Shown here one piece after another: positions 1 through 8,815 of a stretch of 64,000 nt of DNA. The stretch spans positions 248,001 to 312,000 of the forward strand of contig NZ_AJGU01000001.1 of the NCBI RefSeq assembly GCF_000260795.1, in the 5' to 3' direction. Origin of the DNA: Treponema sp. JC4 (lineage in GTDB: Bacteria > Spirochaetota > Spirochaetia > Treponematales > Treponemataceae). The notes below the pieces were generated by a model that was given only the letters and a program-made list of their open reading frames with translations, searched no databases and was not told the origin of the DNA. Position 1 is the stretch's first letter; each line of letters begins with the position of its first letter. A program made the position numbers and the translations under genes.

Positions 1-1
1 A

Positions 2-2833
2 ACAATGGATAACGGTGAACTGGCTCCAGATGGAACTTACTTCTATTATATTACTGCAATTGATGATAACGGCAACAAAGGCCAGACAAAAGAATTCAAG
101 GTAGTAATTGATACAGTTGCTCCTGAGGTTGAAATTGCTCAGCCTGGAGATAAAATCTTTGGTGAAGGCGCTAAGGCTGCATTTAAAGTTCGCCAGAGCG
201 GTTCAAAAGAAGATTTGTGGGTTGGTACTTTTGCAAGTGCAGACGGAAAAACTGTTCGCACTTACACCTGGAAAAAATCTGAACCTCTGGAATTCAGCTG
301 GAAGGGAACTGATGACCTGGATGCACAGCTTCCTGATGGTGTTTATAATTATGATATCACAGCAACTGACCGCGCTGGTAACAAGGCTGCAAAAACTGGT
401 ATTGCAAATATCATCTATTCTGCAGAAAAACCTGCAACAAACATTTATCTTGCTTCTTCACGCTACTTCTCTCCAAATACAGAAAGCGTTTACAAAGACG
501 TTAAGTTCAACCTCACAATTCCTGTTCCTGAAGAAAAATCTGGTAACAAGCTTGTTGAATGGGCTTTGACAATTGAAGACAGAAACGGAAAAGCAGTTCG
601 TGTTTACAATCAGTCAAATACTGGTGCTGTTCCTCCTTCAGAAATTACTTTTGACGGAACAGACGGAAAAACAAAACTTAAAGATGGTGAATACCGCGCA
701 AGCATTACTGCAAAATATCTGAACGGATATGTTCCTGCAACAATCTATTCTCCATATGTAGTACTTGATACAGAAAAACCTGTTGCAAGCATTAAGGCTT
801 CTGAAACAACCTTTGGTGCCGGCTCAAAAGATTCTGTAAAATTTGCCATTACAACTCTTCCTTCAGCTGGTGCTCCTGTTCAGAACTGGAAGGCTGAAAT
901 CAAGAATGTTGATACAAATGAAGTTGTACGCACATATGACTTTGGCGCTTTCCCACCAGAATCAGTTACATGGAACGGTGTAAACGACAAAGGTCAGATC
1001 AGCGAAAAGGGTAAATACCAGATGGTAATTTCTGCAGTTGACCTTGCAGGAAACGCAGGCGGTGGACAGACTGCCGGAACTGTAACATTTGATACAACAG
1101 AAGCTCAGCTTCTTCTTGCTATGAGTGATTCTGCTTTCTCTCCAAAGCCGGACGGAAACAGCCCTAAAAAGACAATCAGCTTTACTCCACTCACACAGAC
1201 AAAAGAAGTTAAGTCATACACATTCACTGTAAAGGATTCTTCCGGCAAAGCTGTTTACACAACAAGCGGTGAAAATTCTCTTCCTGCAAGCTTTACATGG
1301 GACGGAAAAGCTGATGACAAGACTCTCTGTGCAGACGGAAACTATTCTGCTCAGCTCAGTCTTGAAGCTACAAACGGTTCTCAGGTTGCTGCTTCTACTC
1401 AGCTTTTTGTAATTGATACAGTTGCTCCTTCTCTTACTGCTTCTACTCCATACAAGTTCTTCTCTCCAGACGGAGACAGCAAGAAAGATAAAATGCCTGT
1501 AACAATTGCAAACTGCACTCCTGAAAAACTCTGGACTGCAAATGTTCGTGATTCAAAAAATCAGATTGTAAAAACTTATACATGGAGCGGTGCTTCATCT
1601 TCTCTTACATGGGATGGAAGTGACGAAAGCGGAAACGTAGCAGCAGACGGAGTTTATTCTATTGAATTTACTTCAACTGATGAGGCTGGAAACTCCTTCA
1701 AATCAGTTCTTCCTTCACTCACACTCGACAGTCGCGAAACTAAGGCTTACCTTACAGCTGACCTTGAAGGAATCTCTCCAAACGGAGACTCTAAAGTTGA
1801 TGCCCAGAAGTTTGAAATTACACTTTCTGTTCCAGACGGAATTAAGACCTGGAGCTTTAATGTTCGTAAAGAAGACGGAAAGAGCGTATTTGCCCTTTCT
1901 GAAAAAGACAGCGCAAACGTTCCTGCTGTAATCAACTGGAATGGCGCTGGTGCAGACGGAAATGCCTGCGAAGGAACCTTTACTGGTACTCTTGATATTG
2001 AATACGAAAAAGGTAACGTAGTAAGTGCAGTTTCTTCTCCATTTGTATGTACTGCAACTCCTCCACAGCTTAAGGTTCAGACAGCTCCTGAATACTTCAG
2101 CCCTGATAACGACGGTACAGACGATGACCTCTTTATCAAGCTTTCTTGCGCTACAAAGGCTCAGGTTAAGAACTGGAGCTTTACAATCAAAGATCCAAAA
2201 GGAAAGAATTTCTGGATTCAGAACGGTAAGAATGCTATTACAGAACGTCTTATCTGGGACGGTTTGAGTAATGTTCAGAAAGATGCAGCTGGTCGTGCAG
2301 AACGCGTTCAGTCTGCTATGGATTATCCTTATGAGTTCACAGTAACTGATAACCTTGGTATGACAAATACTGTAACAGGTCAGATTTCAATCGATGTTCT
2401 TGTTATCCGCGATGGTAACGTTCTTAAGATGGCAGTTCCTTCTATTATCTTTGAGAGTGATGCCGCAAACTTCCAGACTGCAAATGCTAAGCTTGCAAAA
2501 GATAAGGTAGACAACAACATTAAGATTTTGAACCGTATTGCAGAAATCCTTAAGAAGTTCAAGGATTACAAGGTTACTGTAGTTGGTCACGCTAACAAGG
2601 TAACTGATAATCCTGAAGAAGAGACTGTAGATAACATGAACCAGTGGGGTCGTGCTTCTCAGCCACTTTCTAAGGAACGTGCAGATGCAATCCGCGCATA
2701 CCTTATGAAGAAGGGTGTAAGCGGAGCTAATATCTCTACTGAAGGTATGGGTGGTACAAAACCTGTTGTTAATCCAAAAGACAAGGACAACAACTGGAAG
2801 AACAGACGCGTAGAATTTATTCTTGTAAAGTAA
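2..2833 (+). CDS. OmpA-family surface protein with FlgD-like Ig repeats (5' partial)
   Basis: The reading frame is already open at the window edge, so the N-terminus and any signal peptide are missing; at least 942 residues are present. About seven repeats of roughly 100 residues fill positions 1-800. They carry calcium-loop-like motifs such as FSPDGDSKKD, ISPNGDSKVD and FSPDNDGTDD, and end in W(D/N)G...DG(V/N)Y strands, as in FlgD-type Ig-like domains. The last ~135 residues form an OmpA-like peptidoglycan-binding domain (VVGHANK, LSKERADAIRAYL, NRRVEF). The likely role is a periplasm- or surface-exposed protein tethered to peptidoglycan (family knowledge plus inference). The gene ends just before a large palindromic repeat and converges with the folate genes. 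Confidence 0.85.
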   Translation, partial: TMDNGELAPDGTYFYYITAIDDNGNKGQTKEFKVVIDTVAPEVEIAQPGDKIFGEGAKAAFKVRQSGSKEDLWVGTFASADGKTVRTYTWKKSEPLEFSWKGTDDLDAQLPDGVYNYDITATDRAGNKAAKTGIANIIYSAEKPATNIYLASSRYFSPNTESVYKDVKFNLTIPVPEEKSGNKLVEWALTIEDRNGKAVRVYNQSNTGAVPPSEITFDGTDGKTKLKDGEYRASITAKYLNGYVPATIYSPYVVLDTEKPVASIKASETTFGAGSKDSVKFAITTLPSAGAPVQNWKAEIKNVDTNEVVRTYDFGAFPPESVTWNGVNDKGQISEKGKYQMVISAVDLAGNAGGGQTAGTVTFDTTEAQLLLAMSDSAFSPKPDGNSPKKTISFTPLTQTKEVKSYTFTVKDSSGKAVYTTSGENSLPASFTWDGKADDKTLCADGNYSAQLSLEATNGSQVAASTQLFVIDTVAPSLTASTPYKFFSPDGDSKKDKMPVTIANCTPEKLWTANVRDSKNQIVKTYTWSGASSSLTWDGSDESGNVAADGVYSIEFTSTDEAGNSFKSVLPSLTLDSRETKAYLTADLEGISPNGDSKVDAQKFEITLSVPDGIKTWSFNVRKEDGKSVFALSEKDSANVPAVINWNGAGADGNACEGTFTGTLDIEYEKGNVVSAVSSPFVCTATPPQLKVQTAPEYFSPDNDGTDDDLFIKLSCATKAQVKNWSFTIKDPKGKNFWIQNGKNAITERLIWDGLSNVQKDAAGRAERVQSAMDYPYEFTVTDNLGMTNTVTGQISIDVLVIRDGNVLKMAVPSIIFESDAANFQTANAKLAKDKVDNNIKILNRIAEILKKFKDYKVTVVGHANKVTDNPEEETVDNMNQWGRASQPLSKERADAIRAYLMKKGVSGANISTEGMGGTKPVVNPKDKDNNWKNRRVEFILVK

Positions 2834-2842
2834 GTTTTGTTT

Positions 2843-2999
2843 AAAAAAATGGCTCCCGGTCACAGAGTACGGAGCAAAACCGCGCGATATCGCGCTACAC
2901 GCTGATTGTTGCAAAGAAACTATAGAATTGACCGCTTTCACGGTCGCAACAATCAGAGTGTTTTTGCTCCGCACTCTGTTCCCTCGCGCCATTTTTTTA
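2843..2999. repeat. Nested palindromic intergenic element
   Basis: The sequence shows an outer inverted repeat: aaaaaaatggc with gccattttttt, and cagagtacggagcaaaa with a near-perfect partner. An inner pair, ctgattgttgc/gcaacaatcag, and two small stems (gcgcgatatcgcgc, and gaccg/cggtc) lie inside. The whole element could fold into one long stem. It sits between two convergent genes and its A/T-run ends could terminate transcription both ways. It resembles a REP or MITE-type element; no transposase gene is present. Confidence 0.7.
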
Positions 3000-3018
3000 T
3001 CAATCTAAATTGCAATAA

Positions 3019-3582
3019 TTAATAAAAGACTTTGTTCATCTTAATATCGTGTTCATCACAAGGAATGCTTTCCACAATCTGCTGCGAAAAGCAAACTCCT
3101 GCAAGATGAACACGATTTTTTTTGTCTGCAGGGATTTTTGAAAGCCAGCGGTCATAAAAACCTTTTCCGCGGCCAAGACGGCAGCCTTCTTTTGTAAAGG
3201 CACGACCGGGTACGATAATCAAGGTACCGTCAGGAAGAGTTTCCGGCTTAATTAAATTTTCTGCTTTTGCTTCCGGCTCTTTTATTCCGTAGCTGGCTTC
3301 CGCCTGCAATTGTGTTTGGGCTGTTGCGTAGTAAAAATCCATAAGACCGCTCTGGGCCATTATTCGAGGCAAGCCGACCAGCTTTCTGCGATTTAGTGCG
3401 TCATCGTTCAGAATTTTTAAATCAACTTCATCATCCATCGCCATGTATAAAAGCAGGAGAGGGGCTTTTTTGTATTCTTCGCTTTGCATGATAAGCCGGC
3501 AGATTCTCTGGCTTTCTGCCTTCCGGATATCTTCTGCGGGGATGAGAGCTTTTATTTGTTTTCTGACTTCTGATTTTGTCAT
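3019..3582 (-). CDS. 5-formyltetrahydrofolate cyclo-ligase
   Basis: This 187-residue protein matches the size of the 5-FTHF cyclo-ligase (MTHFS) family, which converts 5-formyl-THF to 5,10-methenyl-THF with ATP. Visible motifs are the N-terminal basic helix (SEVRKQIKAL), YGIKEP, IIVPGRAF and the glycine-rich substrate/ATP loop GRGKGFYDRWL near residue 140. It lies 23 bases downstream of folP on the same strand, so the two probably form a small folate/one-carbon operon. The protein is cytosolic and complete. The family is clear. Confidence 0.9.
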   Translation of the reverse strand: MTKSEVRKQIKALIPAEDIRKAESQRICRLIMQSEEYKKAPLLLLYMAMDDEVDLKILNDDALNRRKLVGLPRIMAQSGLMDFYYATAQTQLQAEASYGIKEPEAKAENLIKPETLPDGTLIIVPGRAFTKEGCRLGRGKGFYDRWLSKIPADKKNRVHLAGVCFSQQIVESIPCDEHDIKMNKVFY

Positions 3583-3605
3583 ATTCTTCTATATAAATAA
3601 TATAA

Positions 3606-4427
3606 TTACTGATTATTGTAGGCTTTTAAAACTTTGAGCGTATCTACAGTTTCCTTTACGTCGTGAACACGAACCATAAAAGCCCCCTTCTGTACGGCAA
3701 ACAGATCTGCGGCAAGAGTTCCGTATAAGCGCTCTTCTACCGGGCGTCCGGTTGCCTCGCCAATGCAGGTTTTTCTGGAAAGGGCCATAAGCACCTTGTA
3801 TTTGCCGCCGGCAAGTTCTCCGCAGCGGCGGATAAGCTGGAAATTATCATGAGCATTTTTTCCAAAGCCGATTCCAGGGTCAAGAATGATTTTATCAGCT
3901 TCAATTCCTTTTGAAAGGGCAAAGTCCACGCGGTTGATGAGGTAGTCGTTAACTTCGGAAAAGCAGTCTGTGTATTCTGTGTTTTTCTGCATGGTTCCCG
4001 GGTTTCCTCGTTTATGCATGAGAATTACCGGGAGTTTCTTTTTTGCGCAGAAATCTGCAAGTTCCGGGGCATCTTCCAAAGCGCTGATGTCGTTCAAAAT
4101 GTCAGCTCCTGCTTCTACTGCAGCCTTAAAAACTGCTGCTTTTCTTGTATCTATAGAAAGGGGAATGCTGCTTGATTTTCTTATTTCTTTAATGAGGGGA
4201 ATAAGGCGGCGGATTTCTTCTTCTTCGCTTACATATTCACTTCCTGGGCGGGTTGATTCTGCCCCAAGGTCAAGGAGATCTGCGCCTTCTTCAATAAGCT
4301 GCAAGGCGCGTTCAATTCCACCGCGGCTTCCGCTGAAAAATGAGTCGGGAGTAGCGTTTACAATTCCCATCACAAAGGCGGGAAGGTCTGTCGTAATTTT
4401 TTTAGTTGCAAGTTCAAGTTCAATCAT
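3606..4427 (-). CDS. folP: Dihydropteroate synthase
   Basis: DHPS joins p-aminobenzoate to 6-hydroxymethyl-dihydropterin diphosphate in folate synthesis and is the sulfonamide target. All family blocks are present in order: MGIVNATPDSFF, DLGAESTRPGS, SIDTRK, ILNDISAL, ILMHKRG, ILDPGIGFGK, ALSRK and VRVHDV. An upstream in-frame ATG at 4469 exists, but the ATG at 4427 (273 residues) is preferred. It starts the conserved region and lies 7 bases after an extended -10 (TGCTATACT on the minus strand). No ribosome-binding site precedes it, so the mRNA may be leaderless. The gene is followed by the cyclo-ligase gene. Confidence 0.92.
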   Translation of the reverse strand: MIELELATKKITTDLPAFVMGIVNATPDSFFSGSRGGIERALQLIEEGADLLDLGAESTRPGSEYVSEEEEIRRLIPLIKEIRKSSSIPLSIDTRKAAVFKAAVEAGADILNDISALEDAPELADFCAKKKLPVILMHKRGNPGTMQKNTEYTDCFSEVNDYLINRVDFALSKGIEADKIILDPGIGFGKNAHDNFQLIRRCGELAGGKYKVLMALSRKTCIGEATGRPVEERLYGTLAADLFAVQKGAFMVRVHDVKETVDTLKVLKAYNNQ

Positions 4428-4434
4428 ATGGATG

Positions 4435-4443
4435 AGTATAGCA
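4435..4443 (-). promoter_or_regulatory. Extended -10 promoter for folP
   Basis: On the minus strand this reads TGCTATACT, an extended -10 element. It ends 7 bases before the ATG at 4427, placing the expected transcription start at or next to the start codon. No clear -35 was seen. Confidence 0.5.
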
Positions 4444-4656
4444 CAAATTAGCACATAAAAATTTTGCACAGCAATAAATTCTAGAATTTGGACAAAATAA
4501 TTATGATGAAAAACAAAAAAAATGCGTAAGAAACTAATATTGTCTAGAAAATTGATGAATTTTTATTTCTGCAATCTTATATACTGAAATCAATAAGAAA
4601 CAAAAATGTTTCTATAAAAAAAAGAACACCGCTTAGGAGGCGGAAAGGAGTTTTTT

Positions 4657-5721
4657 ATGAAAAAAATTACAAAAGTTGTACTCGCAGCTTGTGCATTTGC
4701 TGCAGTATCTTCTTCAGCTTTTGCTGCTAAAGCAAAGAAAGCTAAGACAGAAGTAGGTATCGTTCTTCCAACAAAAGATGAACCACGCTGGATTCAGGAC
4801 GAAACATCATTCACAAACCTTCTTAAAGACAATGCTTCTGTAGAAGTTTTGTTCTCTCAGGGAGACTCAAACAAAGAAAAACAGAACGTTGAAGCTCTTC
4901 TTACAAAGGGAATCAAAGTTCTTATTATTTGTCCACAGGACGGTGCTGCTGCCGCTGCTGCTGCTGAAGCTGCAAAGAAAGATAAGGTAAAGGTTATTTC
5001 TTATGACCGTCTTATTACAGATACAACTGCTGTTGACTACTATGTAACATTCGACAGCTTCTCTGTAGGTGTTGCACAGGGACAGTTCCTTATCGACAAC
5101 CTTAAAGATAAATCAAAGAAAGGAAACCCATTGTACCTCTATGCAGGTGCTGCATCAGACAACAACGCTTTCATCTTCTTCGAAGGTGCTTGGTCAGTAC
5201 TCCAGCCAAAAATTGCTGACGGTACATTCGTAATCAAGAACTCTTCTGAAGCTGAAAAACTTTCTTCAAAGAAAACACTTACACGTGCTGAACTTTCTAA
5301 CGTAATCAACCAGGTAACAACAGACTGGAACTTCGATGTTGCTAAGAGAAAGGCTGCTGATAACTTGACAGTTGCTAAGGCTGCTGACAAGGGTGATGTA
5401 TCTATCTTGGCTCCAAACGATGGTACTGCTCGTGCAATCGCTGACGAATTCGCTAAAGACCCAGCTGTAAAATCATATGTAATCACAGGACAGGATGCTG
5501 AAAAAGCTTCTCTCCAGTACATCCGCGATGGAAAACAGACAATGACAGTATGGAAGAACACATCTGTATTGGCTAAAGCAGCTGTAGACTTGGCTACACA
5601 GCTCATCAACGGTAAAGCTCCTGCAACTTCTGCTTCTTACGACAATGGTAAGACAAAGGTTAAGGCTATCCAGGCTGATGTAACTGTTATCACAAAGTCT
5701 AACGTTGATATCGTAAAATAA
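4657..5721 (+). CDS. chvE: ChvE-like monosaccharide ABC transporter substrate-binding protein
   Basis: The protein has 354 residues with a signal peptide ending near SSAFA-A (signal peptidase I type, no lipobox cysteine). The mature part follows the ChvE/XylF periplasmic binding fold: GIVLPTKDEPRWIQD, VLIICPQDG, VISYDRLI, YYVTFDSFSVG, DNNAFIFFEGA, ILAPNDGTA and ITGQDAEKAS. ChvE-type proteins bind aldoses such as xylose, arabinose, glucose and galactose; the exact sugar cannot be read here. A strong aaaggag ribosome-binding site precedes the ATG. The gene leads the operon with gguA and gguB and is separated from gguA by stem-loops that probably keep binding-protein mRNA in excess. Confidence 0.9.
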   Translation: MKKITKVVLAACAFAAVSSSAFAAKAKKAKTEVGIVLPTKDEPRWIQDETSFTNLLKDNASVEVLFSQGDSNKEKQNVEALLTKGIKVLIICPQDGAAAAAAAEAAKKDKVKVISYDRLITDTTAVDYYVTFDSFSVGVAQGQFLIDNLKDKSKKGNPLYLYAGAASDNNAFIFFEGAWSVLQPKIADGTFVIKNSSEAEKLSSKKTLTRAELSNVINQVTTDWNFDVAKRKAADNLTVAKAADKGDVSILAPNDGTARAIADEFAKDPAVKSYVITGQDAEKASLQYIRDGKQTMTVWKNTSVLAKAAVDLATQLINGKAPATSASYDNGKTKVKAIQADVTVITKSNVDIVK

Positions 5722-5728
5722 ATTGAAT

Positions 5729-5780
5729 GAAGGCGGCTTGTTCGCCTTCTTCAACAGGACGGGGAGTTCGCTCCCCGTCC
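5729..5780 (+). terminator. Intercistronic stem-loops after chvE
   Basis: Two consecutive hairpins are visible: gaaggcg/cgccttc (5729-5749) and ggacgggga/tccccgtcc (5757-5780). Only an A-rich tail follows, with no T-run. They are better read as a 3' stabiliser or partial attenuator between binding-protein and ATPase genes than as a full terminator. Confidence 0.55.
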
Positions 5781-5915
5781 AAAAATAAAACATATTTAAT
5801 AAAGATTTAATAATATTAATTAAGAAGAAAATTAAAAATACAGCGTGAATACGCACAAACTTAAACCGGTAAATCCGGATTATTTTTTCAATTACAAAAT
5901 GGGGGTAATAACAAA

Positions 5916-7436
5916 ATGGGCAAGACAATACTTGAAATGGCTCATATCACAAAAACATTCCCCGGAGTTAAAGCTCTTGATGATGTAACATTTAAAGCTG
6001 AAGAAGCAGAAATCCTTTTCATCTGTGGTGAAAATGGTGCTGGTAAATCAACTTTGATGAAGGTTCTTTCTGGAGTATATCCTTTTGGAACTTATAAGGG
6101 AGAAATCCGCATCGATGGAGCAGTTCAAGAGTACAAAACAATCAAAGACAGTGAACGAGCAGGCCTTGCAATTATTTATCAGGAACTGGCATTGATTCCT
6201 GAATTGTCTGTTTACGAAAACATCTATCTTGGACATGAAATCCGGAACAAGAACGGTACTATTAACTGGAACGAAACAATTATTCAGGCTAAAAAACAGC
6301 TTGAGCGTGTAGGACTTGATGTTGACCCAAGTACAAAGATTAAGGATCTTGGTACAGGTAAACAGCAGCTTGTAGAAATTGCAAAAGCTTTGAGTAAGAA
6401 CGTTCGTATTCTTATTCTTGATGAACCTACATCTTCTTTGAATGAAAATGACAGTGAAAATCTGCTTAACCTTATTGTAGAGCTCAAAAAACAGGGCGTT
6501 ACAAGTATCATGATTTCACACAAGCTTAAGGAAGTAACTGCAATTGCTGACCGCGTAACAGTATTGCGCGATGGTAAGACAGTTGCTCAGCTTGAAAAAG
6601 ATGAAATCAACGAAGAGCAGATTATTAAATACATGGTAGGTCGTGAACTTACTAATATCTATCCAAAACGTGAACACATCAATATCGGTGATGTTGCTCT
6701 GGAAGTTAAAGACTGGAAAGTTTATGACTACACAGTTTCACGCCAGCTGCTTAAAGGTATAAACCTTACAGTTCGTAAGGGTGAAATCCTTGGTCTTGCT
6801 GGACTTATGGGTTGTGGACGTACTGAATTTGCATTGAGCCTTTTTGGTAACCCACGCAAATACAAGGTAGAAGGCGCTGCTTTCCACAACGGAAAACAGG
6901 TTAACTACAAACACCCTGCAGACGCTATTGCTGACGGTATCGGATACGTTTCTGAAGACCGTAAAGGTAATGGACTTTTGCTTCAGCAGGATGTAAAGCA
7001 GAACATCACAATTGCTTCTTTGAGACAGCTTGTTAAAAACGGCGTTGTAGATAAGAACAAGGAAATTGTTATCAGTTCACAGTATGTAAAAGATCTTCGT
7101 GTAAAAACACCATCTATTGATACAAAGGTAAACAACCTTTCTGGTGGTAACCAGCAGAAAGTAGCTTTGGCTAAATGGATGATGACACGTCCAGAAGTTC
7201 TTATTCTTGATGAACCTACACGCGGTATCGATGTTGGTGCTAAGTATGAGATTTATTCGCTGATGAACCAGCTGGTAGAACAGGGTATGGCTATTATCAT
7301 GATTTCTTCAGAATTGCCTGAAGTTCTTGGTATGAGTGACCGCATCTGTGTTGTATCTGGCGGTGTAATTGCCGGCGAAATGAGTGGTGCAGAAGCTACG
7401 CAGGAAAAAATCATGCGTATTGCTACTGAAAACTAA
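5916..7436 (+). CDS. gguA: Sugar ABC transporter ATP-binding protein, GguA type
   Basis: This 506-residue protein is a tandem ATPase of the monosaccharide (CUT2) class. The first half has Walker A GENGAGKSTLMK near residue 39, a signature region LGTGKQQLVEIAKAL and Walker B ILILDEPTSS. The second half has the degenerate Walker A typical of this class (LMGCGRTEFALSLFG), a proper signature LSGGNQQKVALAKW and ILDEPTRGIDVG. It energises uptake of the sugar captured by the upstream ChvE-like protein through GguB. A gggggt sequence lies upstream of the ATG. The spacing to gguB is 18 bases. Confidence 0.92.
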   Translation: MGKTILEMAHITKTFPGVKALDDVTFKAEEAEILFICGENGAGKSTLMKVLSGVYPFGTYKGEIRIDGAVQEYKTIKDSERAGLAIIYQELALIPELSVYENIYLGHEIRNKNGTINWNETIIQAKKQLERVGLDVDPSTKIKDLGTGKQQLVEIAKALSKNVRILILDEPTSSLNENDSENLLNLIVELKKQGVTSIMISHKLKEVTAIADRVTVLRDGKTVAQLEKDEINEEQIIKYMVGRELTNIYPKREHINIGDVALEVKDWKVYDYTVSRQLLKGINLTVRKGEILGLAGLMGCGRTEFALSLFGNPRKYKVEGAAFHNGKQVNYKHPADAIADGIGYVSEDRKGNGLLLQQDVKQNITIASLRQLVKNGVVDKNKEIVISSQYVKDLRVKTPSIDTKVNNLSGGNQQKVALAKWMMTRPEVLILDEPTRGIDVGAKYEIYSLMNQLVEQGMAIIMISSELPEVLGMSDRICVVSGGVIAGEMSGAEATQEKIMRIATEN

Positions 7437-7454
7437 ATTAAGGAGAAATATAAA

Positions 7455-8621
7455 ATGGGTACATTAACTATAATCAAGCGTAACATGCGTTCTTATGGTA
7501 TGTTCATCGCTTTGCTTGCTGTAATGCTTTTCTTTACTGCCACAACCGGCGGTATCTTCATGAATGCTCGTAACCTTAGTAACCTGTTCGATCAGACAGG
7601 ATACGTTGCAGTTCTTGCAATCGGTATGACATTGATTTTGATCGACCTTCAGATTGACCTTTCTGTAGGTTATGTTTGTGGTTTTATTGGTGCTATTGTT
7701 GCTCAGATTATGCGTGTTGCTCCTGGTGTTCCAGTAGTAGTACTCGTACTTGGTGCAATGGTAATCGGTATTCTTGTTGGTGCTTATCAGGGTTTCTTAG
7801 TTGCAAAATGTGAAGTTCCACCTTTCGTTGTAACTTTGGCTGGTATGTTTATCTTCCGTGGTGCTTTGCTTCTGGTTACTGGTTCTACTGGTACAATCGT
7901 AATCAAGAACGAAACATTCAACGCTATTGGTAACGGATTTATTCCTGATATCGGTGGTGAACACGACATTCATATCCTTACAATGATTCTTGGTATTGCT
8001 CTTGTAGGATGTCTTATCGGTTCAGAAATCAAGGCTCGTGCTAACAAGGCTAAATATGGTCTTTCTGACAGCCCAAAAACATTGTTCATTGCTAAATTGT
8101 TCTTCATGGCAGTTTTGATCTTGTTCTTCACAACAAAACTTGCTCAGTATCATGGACTTTCTTGGACAATCGTAATCGTACTTGTAGTACTTGGTATCTA
8201 CCACTTCATTACAAACAACACAGTTCTTGGACGCCACATCTACGCTGTAGGTGGTAACCGCGAAGCTGCTCAGCTTTCAGGTATTAAGGTTGAAAAGATT
8301 TTGATGTTCGTATTCTGTAACATGGGTATGCTCGCTGGTCTTGCTGGTGTATTGTTCGCAGCACGTCTTCAGTCAGCTACACCAACAGCTGGTAACGCAT
8401 TCGAAATGGATGCCATTGCTTCTTCTTACGTTGGTGGTACATCAGCATCTGGTGGTGTTGGTAAAGTTACAGGAACAATGATTGGTGCTCTTGTAATGTC
8501 TTCTTTGACAAACGGTATGAACCTTATGGGTGTAGGTATTTCTTTGCAGTACATCGTTCGTGGTGCTGTTTTGATTGCTGCCGTATTGTTCGACGTTCGC
8601 GCACGCCGCGTTAAGATCTAA
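7455..8621 (+). CDS. gguB: Sugar ABC transporter permease, GguB type
   Basis: The 388-residue integral membrane protein belongs to the BPD_transp_2 (CUT2) permease family. Hydrophobic segments are spread over the whole length (e.g. MFIALLAVMLFFT, VLAIGMTLILI). The conserved VGGNREAAQLSGI cytoplasmic loop and the AIASSYVGGTSASGGVG segment near the C-terminus are present. The extra soluble stretch after residue 190 (KANKAKYGL...) is typical of the XylH/GguB subgroup, which is longer than RbsC. The ribosome-binding site aaggag precedes the ATG. It is the last gene of the operon and is followed by a clear terminator. Confidence 0.9.
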   Translation: MGTLTIIKRNMRSYGMFIALLAVMLFFTATTGGIFMNARNLSNLFDQTGYVAVLAIGMTLILIDLQIDLSVGYVCGFIGAIVAQIMRVAPGVPVVVLVLGAMVIGILVGAYQGFLVAKCEVPPFVVTLAGMFIFRGALLLVTGSTGTIVIKNETFNAIGNGFIPDIGGEHDIHILTMILGIALVGCLIGSEIKARANKAKYGLSDSPKTLFIAKLFFMAVLILFFTTKLAQYHGLSWTIVIVLVVLGIYHFITNNTVLGRHIYAVGGNREAAQLSGIKVEKILMFVFCNMGMLAGLAGVLFAARLQSATPTAGNAFEMDAIASSYVGGTSASGGVGKVTGTMIGALVMSSLTNGMNLMGVGISLQYIVRGAVLIAAVLFDVRARRVKI

Positions 8622-8653
8622 TTAGAATCCAAATTCTCCTCTAAATAAATTTT

Positions 8654-8687
8654 CCGCAAGTCCGGGTGGGCTTGCGGTTTTTCTTTT
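8654..8687 (+). terminator. Rho-independent terminator of chvE-gguAB
   Basis: The stem is ccgcaag/cttgcgg with a 10-base loop, followed by tttttctttt. It lies 33 bases after the gguB stop codon. Confidence 0.85.
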
Positions 8688-8727
8688 AACTAATTTCCCG
8701 GAAATTCTTAAATATAACAAAAAATAA

Positions 8728-8756
8728 TTGCGTTCTGTGCTGATATAACGTACAAT
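8728..8756 (+). promoter_or_regulatory. Sigma70-like promoter for the chemoreceptor gene
   Basis: TTGCGT (8728-8733), a 17-base spacer and TACAAT (8751-8756) match the consensus well. This gives a leader of about 50-60 bases before the ATG at 8816. Confidence 0.55.
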
Positions 8757-8815
8757 CAAGCACATAAAAAAAGTTTTACCGTATTGACATTTTTTATATA
8801 CAACTGGAGGAAAGA

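Noticed and set aside
2387-2992. Minus-strand frame across the end of the OmpA-like gene and the palindrome
   Set aside because: Its start lies in the repeat and its body is antisense to a clear OmpA domain.
8784-8800. TTGACA followed by tatata upstream of the chemoreceptor gene
   Set aside because: The spacing is only 5 bases, so it cannot form a sigma70 promoter; TTGCGT-17-TACAAT just upstream is better.
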